A DNA stretch of 64,000 nt from Mermis nigrescens (lineage: Eukaryota > Nematoda > Enoplea > Mermithida > Mermithidae): the NCBI GenBank assembly GCA_036768485.1, contig JAVLUZ010000261.1, positions 558,001 to 622,000 on the forward strand, written 5' to 3'. Under the pieces are notes generated by a model. That model did no database searches. It worked only from the letters and a program-made list of their open reading frames with translations, and was not told the DNA's origin. Below, one piece after another: positions 11,401 to 23,400 of the stretch. The first letter of the stretch is position 1, and every line of letters begins with the position of its first letter. The position numbers and the translations under genes were made by a program.

Positions 11401-14400
11401 ATATCTTTTTTATTATTATAGGATATTTATCTGTATCATACCGTTAATCTGGCGATGCAGACGGTGCAATTTAGCTATTAATAGCGCCAACAAGGAGGAA
11501 GCGCGCATGTGAATGCCGGAAGCGCGCACGTGCCTGAATATAGAACGGCATTCACGTGCGCGCACTCGCCTGAATCCAGAACGGCATTCACGTGCGCGCT
11601 TCTGGCATTCACATGCGCGCTTCCCTCTTGTTGGCGCTATTAATAGCTAAATTGCGCCGTCCGCATCGCCAGATTAACGGCATGATACAGATAAATATCC
11701 TATAATAATAAAAGAGATGATAGTGCATTATAGACGAAACGCGGCGCTCGCGACGCATCATGTAATAAAAATCTGACGATTATAGTGCGTCATGCTTCAT
11801 GGCGAGCACTGTATATCGCGAGGCATTTAAAAATCAATAAATTTATATACAGCTTATTTATAGCGAAATGACCGAATGGTAGGCTAAAGTTATGTCGTCG
11901 CTATTGTCAGTTTACGCGCATATCTTGTTGAGTCGCTGAAAGGCATTTTAAACAGTTGTACTCTACACTTTGTGAATTTACGTTTGGTTACTGTATTCAA
12001 TTGATTTTTTAATTCCCGCAGCAGCATTTAGTGTATGCTGTTCGGATTACAAGGTGGTCTACGATTTGGCGTTGTTCCGCCTGTTGACCCTAATCGAAAT
12101 TCCATTATTAGACGCGATTTTACGGTATAAAGAACGGGGTAGTAGTGGCGGAAGCGGAACGGCATTCGACGCCTTTTTATCCAATTTCAAATTTGGTCGT
12201 GTTCGTAAACACACGACCGGTTTGGCATCGTTCCAGAATGAATGGCGGCGCATTAAGGCGGATTGCGAGCGGTTTGTCATTCGATCAATCGATTGTTTAT
12301 TGCTTGCAAATCATACATGTAACGGCTCATAATTCGGGGAGGAGGTCCCTGGCCATGTTTAGGGGCGAAGGGGCCTACTAAATGACCTACGATTTTTAGC
12401 CAAAAAACGCCTAAAAACGATCGAAAAATCCGATTTCTTCGAAAAATTGGGGAGGGAGGGGTTCATAACTTTTCTAGCTCTGAGGAGATGGGGGGACGTC
12501 CGACTTTGGGTGGGGATCCCCCCACCCCCTCGTACATGTATGCTTGCAATTGTTTGTCGGATTTTTAACTTGAACCTAAACGAGACCTTGGTGTATGTAC
12601 GTTTGATTACAAGTCGGGGCTGATTATACAATTTCTATATACGAAAACTGCATTTGCAGTTTCCATTTTTAAGGTTAAATAAATAATACACACCCATACA
12701 TGATCTTGGGCTTTTTAGGAGGGGGGTTCCCCCGCCTTCGAGAAAAATTTTCACCCTCCGCAGAAATTTATTAACCTCCCCAGTAGAGCTGCACGCGGGT
12801 ACCCGAACGGGTACCCGGGTACCCGAGTACCGGGTATACCCGGGTACCCGGGTAGAAAATAATTTTACTACCCGGGTACCCGACGGGTACCGGGTATACC
12901 CGGGTACCCGAATCCCCTAATATAAAATGGAAAACTAGCACTGCAGTTATGCAATATGTGCTAAGAATTAAATTAGAAACCTAGAAATAAAGTGCGATTG
13001 AATCACAATGTAAATGTGATTTGAAATAATCAACCGTAAAATGAGCGAGTCTGTTAATCTTTCCTATTGCCACAATATATCGCGCATGCGGTCTACGCCT
13101 ATTCCATTATTCAGCTCTTTACTTAGGTACATTATTTTATCTGTGCTGAATTCTTCAATTGTAAACAAATTTAAACAAGAAATTATCTGCTATCAACGCT
13201 TTTTTTCTTGCATTTACTTTTGTGACCATTACATAAATTTAACTGACTTTTATTCACATCATGCGCGCAACTGTTTAAATTAGACCTGGTTCAAAGCCTA
13301 TCGATGTTCCAAATGCAGTCAGCTCCAGATATACTTGTTTATGAATAAATTTTCATTTCCTGTTGATTTTAGAATTGCTATTCGTCAATGTGCTTTCTTG
13401 CTTCAAATGTTTTAATGACGCTATGAATATACAAAACCTGAATAATATAAATGATTACTATGACATTTGTTTTTTTTAGAAAATTTTTGTAAACCGTTTG
13501 CTCAATCAATCAGTCACTACGATCTAATTTTAATCGAGGTTTTTAAAAATTCAAAGCTCCTGTCTGGAAAAAGTCAGTTTGTTAAATCAATTATTTATTA
13601 GCAATGTTGAGCGATCTATTATGTATATAATATACAATTATAATTGTATGAAACACTTATCGTTTTTATATTTTAGCATTATGTCTCGACGAAGCTTCGT
13701 ATATAATTATTTTGAATTAGACGCATCAGGAAATAGTCCGGATTATTTTATTTGTAATATTTGCAAAGCTCCGGTCAAGCGATGTGGAGGAACATCGTCA
13801 TTTGTAAAACATCTGAAAATGGTGCACAATATTCAAGGTGGTACTTGTTGTACGAGCACATCTGATGATGATTTGAAGCGAAACGCAATTCCAGTAGCTA
13901 AGCAGACTGTATTATCTGGTAAGACCCATTCGTTGATGATAGAAATCAGTGTTTTTTTGTGCTAGGCAAAGATTTTTCCGCGATATTGTACAGAGACTAT
14001 TCGGGACCGTCTTTGTACATGTACAAAGATTTTTGGAAGACAAAAATTGCAAAAAAGGCCTGAAATTCGCAATAATTTTCGGCGCTTCGCGCCAAAACGA
14101 GTAATTGTGTGTTCCACATATCTTTATAATGACAGAAATTGCATTTCAAAAGGAAAAATGTCAAATTTTTCAGAGCTCTTCGCGCCGTTTTAAGACGATT
14201 CTTAGTGATTTTTGCCCTTAGAGACCCAGAAATTAGCTAAAATACACTACCAAAGGTCGAACAACTTTGTTTTTACCATACTAAAATCGCTACTGTACCA
14301 TATTAAAGTACCCAAAAATTTGCATGTGCAAAATGTACAGACTTTTGGGAACCATCTTTGTACATATACAACGGACCTTGTACAAAAAAAAACACTGATA

Positions 14401-17400
14401 CGAATGAACATAAATTTACGAAGAATAAGTAGTTCCATCCAAGCAAAAAACGAGTGGGTTTTACGAGTTAACATTTTTGATTCTTGTCTTGATGTTGTGT
14501 GTTTGTGGGGCATTGATATCATACGTGGGCAGCACCAAAATTCTGGGAGTGCAACATTTTTCAAAGGTCAAAAAATTGTCTTAAAAATTGTTGTATGGCG
14601 AAAAAAACACCATTTTTCAATGTTTCTCATCGAGCACTATCCATTGTCATCAAAAAATTGCGGAAAAAAACAAAAAATTTCAAAATTTGACTTCTGGAGG
14701 GGGTATTTTGGTTTCTCGGGGGGGGGGGGGAAGTGCATACCCTCCAAACCCCCCACACCCAGGTGTGATTGACATCCATAGGAGAACTGAACAATCGTCG
14801 TAAAAAGTATTTTTCAGCTAGGTTAAACTTTTTTATTTTTTGGCAAGTTCAAGTCCGCCCGATTCTGACCCACGATTATATATAGTTGGCTTGGCTTCAT
14901 AGGTGGGCAGCACCGAAATTCTGGGGGGGGTGAAAAAATTTTCAAAGGTCAAAAAATGGTCTTAAAAGTGGTGGTACAGCGAAAAAATACCATTTTTCGA
15001 CGTTTTTAATCGCGCACTATCCAATGGCATCAAAAAATCGCGAGGAAAGCAAAAAAATTTTCAAAAATTGAATTCTGTGAGGGGGGTATTTCAACTTCTG
15101 GGGGGTGCATACCCCCAAACTCCCCCACGCCCACGTGTGGTTGGCTAAGCGTAAACTACGAATAATAATGGATAGTGAATTTGCGCAATAATCGATTCTA
15201 CTTATAAAGATATATTTCCAGAAAAAAGGAAGCTTTATCTGAAGTTATGCTTTGAAATTGATAAATAAAATCAGCATTGTTTAACTGAGGTAAAGCTTTA
15301 GCTCGATTATTCTTTTAAAATAAGAATGCAGTAGACGAAGTTTTTCGTGGATATCGTTTTCTTCAGCTTCTGCGTTATGTTTTACAACTGAGTACGTAAT
15401 ATGTTTGCCTTATCTAACATAGGATATTTTCTTGATTTCAGCTAACATATTAAAGACAGCATCATAATATTAGATTGTTTGCCATATCTATTAATGATTA
15501 TTATTATTTATGTCTCCTGAACCTGTTTCACTTACGTAATTATCTGCTGAAAGTATGCTCATAAATCTTAAGTTTATTTAAAAATATCTTTTTATGCTCA
15601 TCAGTCTTAAGTTTATTTGAAAATGTCGTTCATTAATTTTGTTTTAAAGCTTGAAAAATCTTAATTAGCACAAGTTGCTGGTACGGTGCCTACCAACTTC
15701 TCTAGTTTTCCACAGATGCACCGAAGGAGGGGTAAAAGGCGTATTGCTATCCAGCTTAAGTATAAAAGATATTTGTATTGCCAAGCGATTTATACTCAAA
15801 ATAATGTATTTTCATGCGATTTCGACCTATTATACCCCATGAACGCAATTTATTGTGGCAAAAATCTTATGAGTTTACCTCTCCCTAACCATAGATTTTT
15901 GATTTTTCCCCCAATGCCCAGGCCGCCCCAATTACGTGCATCTAAGGCAGCGTCCCTAAACTATTAGAAGCTCGTAAAAAAGCATATAATTTGCATGCTA
16001 TCATTTAGGATTCGGATATGATCGGCAATGTTCAAAAACGCGAAGCCAATCAATTGATGAGAAGATGCTGAATATTTGCTTGATGGATTTACGACCCTTA
16101 AATTTTGTCGACGGATTTGCTTTCAAGCAACTTATGAACTTTGTTGAGCCGAGTTATCACGTGCCTTCCAGAACAAAGATAGCTCGCTTACTGAATCAAA
16201 AATTCAACACGTACATGGAGTCGACTAGAGAAATTGTGAAAGAAAATGCGGAAGGGAGCTTGACAACGGATTTATGGTCATCGGCAGCATGTGACTCATA
16301 TATGGGAGTTACATATCATGCAATAACGAAAAACTGGAAGTTAATTTCAAAGACATTAGCAGTTCAGCATTTTCCTACTGAACGGCACACGGCAGAAAAT
16401 ATAAAAAGCGGTTTAAAAGCCATTATTGATAAATGGCAAGTTCAATGCGTCGACGTTGTACACGATAATGCTGGAAATATGGTAAATGCCAGCTCTGCTT
16501 TAGCAGATGAAATAGAAGCTCATTTTGGCGACAACAGTACTTGTTTTGCACACACGCTTCAGCTCTGCATAAAGCCAGCCTTAAATGATGCCTTCATTTC
16601 AAATTTAATCACGCGACAAAGAAATATTGCAAAGACGTTCAAAAATTCAAATCCATTGTGGAATGCTTTACGAAAGGAAATGCAAAAATCAAGCAAAGCA
16701 CCACTACGACCAAAAGTGGACATGGAAGTTCGCTGGGGATCAACAGTAGCAATGCTACAAAGAAATCTAGTTTTAAAAAAATATTATGCTAAAATACTAG
16801 TTGAGGAAAAATTGAAAAAACTAATCAAAAGTTCGTCAAGCAAAGCCCCATTTCCAACTGATCAAGACTGGCCATCTGTGAAAAATTTAGTAGAGGCTTT
16901 ATTACCTTTGAATGCCGCAACTGAGTTACTTGGTGGTCAATCATATATCAGTGCTTCTCTCGTTTATCCCGTTTTATTTGGAATTTACAACAACTTAGTC
17001 ATTACAGAAAGCGATTTTCCAGCAGCTCAGAAATTTAAACGCCGAATGCAACAAGAAATTGAAAAGCGCTTCAAGCTGAATAATTCAGAACAGATTGTCG
17101 GGAAAAAAACTATGCTAGCAACAGCTTTAGATCCGCGTTTTAAAGACCTAGCTTTCTTAAGAAATGAAATGCGCGACATCGTTTACTCGAATATTGAAAT
17201 GGTAGCATCAAAAATTTCAAGTGAAGAAAATTTAATAGTTTTTGACCCAAATGAAGCGCCCGTCTTAAAGAAAAAGAGATCTGCATACCAAACGCTTTTT
17301 GGGGATGCTTATCAAGCATCTCAAGAAGACGTATTTTCAACTGCTGCTGATGAAGTCGATGCATATATAAAAGCCGCCAAGTTACCTACGGAAGGCTCAG

Positions 17401-20400
17401 ATGTCTTGAAATTTTGGCAGGAGAATGAATCAAAATTTCCACGATTGTCACGCTTAGCAAGAAAATACTTGAGCATACCAGCAACGTCTGTGCCTAGCGA
17501 AAGAATATTCAGCATTGCAGGCTATGTATTAAGCAATCGGCGCTTATCCCTAAATCCCGAAACTGCGGAAAAAATCATATTATTACACGAAAATCTCAAA
17601 GAAGCAAAATTAATGAACAGTAGCTTGAAATGTGACTTTTCTTCGTCATCGGATGAATCGGAAGAAGCGGCTGAAATGCTGCAAGAAGATGAACCAGTCT
17701 CAGCCGCCATTGACAGTGACTCAGATGATTAGAAATATGAAAATTTCTTTTGCTTAATATGCATATCATGTAAGATACTGAAACAAATATATCTTCACTG
17801 ATTAATAATCGTTTTCTGATTGCTATGGATTATCACTGAAATTGAAGTACTTAGCAACTTCATATGTTTCAGGCTCTTGATTAGATTAAATACAGAAAAA
17901 TGACAAAAAGGGAATTTACTGCATATAGTATACCATATGTATAGATTACTTCACAATTTTTCGCTTTGAATTATGAAAATGACTTAAATTTCATTAAATG
18001 CATACGGATTCTTCAGATTAAAGCCTCGATTCTATTTAATGTTGCATTAATTTTTCAATAATTTTACTGCTAAGATACCACTTTGCCCTAGATCTCACTG
18101 TCAACCGTAAATAAGCGATGTTCACTGCATTCTCTTCCATCTAAGGTCCTACCCGGGTATACCCGGGTATACCCGAGTACCTGGTACCGAATTACCCGGG
18201 TACCCGGGTAATGAAATAGCCGGGTACCCGGGTAGTAAAATTTGCAAAGTGTGCAGCCAGAATTGGCGATTTTTCTAAAAGTTTTTAAAACTTTCGTTAA
18301 AATCTGTGGAAGAAGTGCTTTGTGAGTGTTTTGAGCTATCTATTACCTCAAAATTGCCAAATTTTCGGCGCTTCGCACCACATACTCATGTTTTGACCTA
18401 TTATATTGTTCAATTTGTTCGACTTTTTGATTTTTTGGAAATTTTTTAGATTTTTATGCTCTAGAAAGATAGAGCATCGTTAGAAACGCCACAAAACGAT
18501 CTTCTTGACGCGTATATCCCATTTTTGGGTCCAAAAAAGGCAATTTAAAATTCCCGTCCGCTCAGAATTCCCATACTGTGCATGTCTGAAGGACTGAACA
18601 TATTTTATTCTCAGAAAAACTTATACACAAACGGGTAAAATATAAGACGAAACGACTCAACGACTGAACAAGAGGACAAACGTACAGATTACGGTGTAAT
18701 TGCTTAGGTATGCCCCACAAAATTTGACAAATCAATGTTTATTATTTTTCTTTTAGCGGATAATGCAAGCCTCGTTTTTTCAGTTAATGCGCACCAGTAC
18801 ACACGGTCCCGTCAAAAAGCAATGCATTAACATGGTAAGACACCTCGGTTAATGCAAACTCGGATAATGCGTAATGCACACGGCTGACAAGTCCGCAGCC
18901 TATAAATCAATGTTTAAGTGCACACGCTTAATGCACACTTCGGATGATGCACATGTGTGGATTGCTGATATTTATTGCGCACCATGTTACTTTATGCAAA
19001 ACAAAGTATGAATTGTTGCTACTACACTGTATACAACCTTATTCTACATCAACAGCGGGCAAGAATACAATATCCACCCTCTTTGTATTCCTCTTGTCAT
19101 AGCATCAAAGCAATAATAGATTTATTTTTAATTAAAGTAAAAATTGTAAAATTATTGCACACTACTCTTAATGCGCACACTCGGATAATGCGCACCGTTG
19201 ACCCTGGTCTCTAAGGGGTGTGCTTTATTTGAGTTCGACTGTATATACTCCTAGATCACGAACAGAGCTTATATTATTGGAAATGATTACATTCTTCAAA
19301 CGATAAGGCATTTTTGGATTATTATTGCGGAGATGCAAACAGGCACTAGCTGGCCGTCCTATCTTTGGGGGGACCAACACCAATTTTTGGGTGGACTAAG
19401 CCCAAAAAGGCCAAAAATAGCACAAAATAACGTTTAAAAAGTTTTATTTTTCTGATTTTTCGATTTTGGGGAGTCTGAACCCTCCCCCATTCTCCCCCAG
19501 AGATACGCGCCTGGATGCAAAACAGCACATTTATCCGTAGCAATAGGAAACTGCCAAATATTAGATCAAGTATTAACAATATCAAGATCTTGTATCAGAA
19601 GATCATCAGAAGAAGGACCAAATATTTTGAAATCATCCACAAAGAGGTAGATTTTACTATTTTTGATCAAATGACAGGCCATTTATATAAATTAAAAATA
19701 AAGTAGGACTAAGATAAATACCTTGGGGAACTTTACTGCCAACGGGCATGAAATCAGAAAAAACTCCGTTAATACAAACACGCTGAGACCGATCATGTAA
19801 AAAAGAATTAAGTTAATTAAAAAATAGACCTTTTATCTCATATTTAGAGAGTTTATATAAAAGCTTAAATACCGGGATTTTATAAAAGCTTTCGAAAAAT
19901 CAATGTAAGCTACGTTGACAGGAATTCTGTTACTCAAAGATGTCGTCCAGCTGTGTTTTACATTTAAGCAGTTGTAATTCACGTGACTTGGATTTTAGAA
20001 AAGCAAGTTGAGAATAAGATAAGTGTCTAGTGGAAGTCAGAAAATCGATAATTTTTGAATTAATCAAACTTTCCATAATTTTACTTGATGAGCAGCAAAT
20101 AGAAATCGGTCTATAATTACTTACTAAGGCTGCGTCTCCTTTTTAAAAGACGGGAGTTACATTGGTTAATTTTCATAAATTGGTAATAGCTTAATCAGTT
20201 TGTGATATTTACGTTTCGTAGGCTTGGGGCAAGCTGACGGGACAAATGCGTAAATTAAAGAATGAAGCACTCCTACAAACATATCGTACATATCATTTAC
20301 ATTAGAACAGGAATCAAAAAGATCTGGCCAGGAAATCTGAGAAAGTGAAAGACCTAGAGCACCAAAATCAGTTTTGCGAAAATTGAAGAAAGATTGCAAA

Positions 20401-23400
20401 AAACATCCAAATACAACTGAATTATGGTCACTATTAAAAGAAGGATTATCAAATTTTACATTACAAATCTGATCAGACGCGAAGAGAAGATCAGGAATAT
20501 TATTTTTATGAGTATTATCTGTCACCAACTGATTTAAACCTGTGCATGAAAGTGTGTCGAAAAATAGGGTGATAAGATTATCTGTAGGAATCGAATTTTT
20601 CTGCCAATTGATTTTTGGTAAATTGAAATCTCCTAAAATCACAACGGGAAAAGAAATGGAACAAGCCCACTCAATTCAACTACATAGCATTTCAGTATAA
20701 GCTAGGTACATCAAAATCAGGGGGCGGTATACCAAAATAAATCTAATCTTTCTATCAGAATCAAAAACATTAGTTATAAGAATTTCGGAAGCTGTAAATG
20801 CAAGTGGGAGATTGATTTAAATAGCGTTAAAAGAAATTTTAAGAAATGAAGCTACACCCCTACCACGTTTAGTGTTACGATCACAACGAAAAATACGATA
20901 ATTTTTCCTAGAGCACAGTAGTCATCGGAAACGTCAATATGGAGCCAACTTTCCAAAAAATAAAGCATCAAAACTTTACTCATCCAGCAAAAGGTGTAAA
21001 TCACAAAGTTTGTTCAGGAGACTTCGAGCATTAGCATAAAAACATTGAAATTTCAAATAACCCAGGGGCTTGGATACCTAATGATTGAATTGCGGACTTT
21101 TGATACTAATATTTTGTTTACATTTTTTATTCGGCAGAAATTTTTCCTGACATACAAAGATTTGGGGACTGTCTTCTTAGTACATTGCCAAAGATTTCCA
21201 CGGAACAAAAAAATGTTGGGCAAATGTCAAAATTTTTTGAAAAAATGTGGCGCTTCGCGCTGGAATTAGTGATTTTCTGTATGCATTTAACGGTAAATAT
21301 TCTGTTTAAAGAGCTAAAACATCAAAATGTTCCGGCGCTTCGCGCCGCTTACAACTTTTTATTCGCATTGTTTATCTCTTAGCCTATTTTTAAGTTGACA
21401 TGAACTTATAGTGAATATGTCAACATTCTTGTACAATCTGAAGATTTTGTGTTTTGTTTATTTTCGCACTAGCTTCAAAATTGAATTTCGATGGCAATTA
21501 CTATATCTTTTGACCCTTCGCGCCAATCGCGCTTTCTCCATTATTTATCTATGAAATTTATCAAATTTTGGCTTAAAATGATAAGAATATCAAAAATTTT
21601 CGGCGATGAGCCAGAAATTAACTAAAGTGCAACACATTGCTACAAGAAGAGAAAGCCAGTTTTACCAGACAAGTTCAGAATGCGTTGCGGCCACACGTGG
21701 ACGTGCAGGGTCTGGCTGGACCCCCTCCGAGAATCTGGCGGACTCTCTCCACGAAAATCGGTGAATACCTGTTGGTGCTTTTTTCGGCGATTTCGCTCCA
21801 TCAGGCTCCCCTTCCCAGAACTTGGCTGCTGCTTGTTCATGGCTGCAATCAGGCCCGTATCCAGGGGGATAGAGGGAAACGTGCCTCCTCCTTGAAATGA
21901 AATCTGAGAATGGTTTTTTCCTTTACTCCCGCTTTGCTTTTTCAGCGAATAATCGCAAAAAATTTCCGGCGCTTCGCGCCGAAGTCCACAAATATAAGTA
22001 GAATCTATTTAGCCCCAAGCGCGCGGTTTGAACACTCCATTTTCAGTCTTTATACAACCTAAAGCGTATTTAGCATCTATCATAAGTGCTCTTTCTTATA
22101 AAATTTTCCGGCGCTCTGCCCTGGACCCTGCTGGGGAGCGCTTAAGCGCGCCACCTCAGACCCTCAGAACTGGAAGAGATCGTTCCCATTAGATTCTCTC
22201 CGTATCTAAGGTATCCGGTTATAGCGAAATTTGCAAACTAAAATTCATCGTTCGGTCCCCTTACGTTTAAAAAAAATTTGGTCGCGCCCCTCCCGTCGAA
22301 ATAAAATCCTGGATACTGCCTGGTTGCAATGCTATATTATAACGCCACAACGTGTTGCCTACATATTGCTCTTTATAAACTTCAGCATTGAGCTTAGATC
22401 AGCCAAAATATTCTAGCGCTTCATACTAACTTAGTAATTTGCACTCTTTATTTGTCAGAAGCCTTAACATGACTTCAACTTATGGTGAATGCATGTATCA
22501 CAATTGTTTTGTACAAACTTGACGAAGCTACAAGATTTCGCTTGGTAAAAATTACTAAATTGTTTGCCGCTTGGCGCCATTTATATAAGATTGTTGAACT
22601 ATATTTGTCAATAAAAAGGCTGCAAATTCCACTTGGAAAAGGATCAGTGTATTAAAAAACGTTGATATTTTAGTCCGATAAGTTTGCTAGATTACACTAG
22701 AAAAGGTCGAATGTCGTATATTAGGACGCATTTTGAATCAACTGCATTAAAGTAATGCTAAAATTAATTACGTAAAAATGTGCAAAGTCTTCTGGGTAGG
22801 CAAACGCGTCTTTATATAATGTACTAAAGAGAAAACGCTGTACTGAAACTATTCAAAACCGAGAAATTTTCAGCAAATCAATCGGGAAAACCTTGAAAAA
22901 CCTGGGACTTTCATTCGGGAAAATTGGTGGCCACCTTGTACATCTGTACATTAAACGGGTTAATCGTTTCGTATTTAAAGCCGCTTCGTATTTATAGACT
23001 CGGCGATCCATGGATTACGTCGGCGTGTTTGTGCATAAAGGCAATGGCAAGCGTCGATTGTCAATCGCTTGCGACTATTCGCTTGTCGCCGGCGGCCGAC
23101 GACAAGCGATGCTTATTCTATCACGCGCTGGAGTTTATACGACGTTCGGCGCTGCCCCTTTTGCCGGTCAGCTTCGACGACATCCTTAGATCGATGCACG
23201 ACCAGCTGCTGGCGGGCAAGCGGCCCAATCACATGTTGGAAGCTTGCCAACTGCTCGCGCTACTGTTGCCGGCCGATAAACGTCGTCGTTTGAGGGCGTT
23301 GTTGACCTTTCTTAAAATTTGCATAGAATCCGACGCGGTTCGCTTGAATCAACACGTAAATGCGCGTGATCGTTTCTTAACAGGCACGCGTGCGGTCAAA

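Larger units (their letters stand above)
12784..18263 (+). mobile_element. Autonomous hAT element (BED-finger type), about 5.5 kb
   Basis: The ends are related: the left begins TAGAGCTGCAC and the right, read inward on the other strand, is TCTGGCTGCACAC. Both are followed by palindromic clusters of CGGGTACC units (12796-12905 and 18150-18237). It is inserted in a copy of another interspersed repeat, whose halves (12695-12783 and 18264-18587) match once the element is removed. The target duplication is eroded: ctccccag on the left, only ccag on the right. It carries the intact two-exon transposase at 13681-17732 and, in the transposase intron, two later MITE insertions. Confidence 0.82.
12695..18587 (-). 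repeat. Interspersed repeat family B, copy 4, split by the autonomous hAT
   Basis: CATACATGATCTTGGGC at 12695-12783 continues as AATTGGCGATTTTTC at 18268 and ends near GTGCATGTCTGA at 18590. The gap is the 5.5 kb hAT element. Confidence 0.78.

Noticed and set aside
14212..14772. 186-residue frame in the transposase intron
   Set aside because: Runs through intron sequence and a family A MITE, with no recognisable domain.
13681..17732. Domesticated ZBED host gene
   Set aside because: The frame lies between related inverted ends inside a split repeat, as expected for a transposon; domestication cannot be fully excluded without other genomes.
22924..22997. Upstream extension of DEPDC7-like exon 6 to the start at 22924
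   Set aside because: That stretch lacks family similarity; the acceptor atttatag at 22997 gives the phase that joins exon 5.
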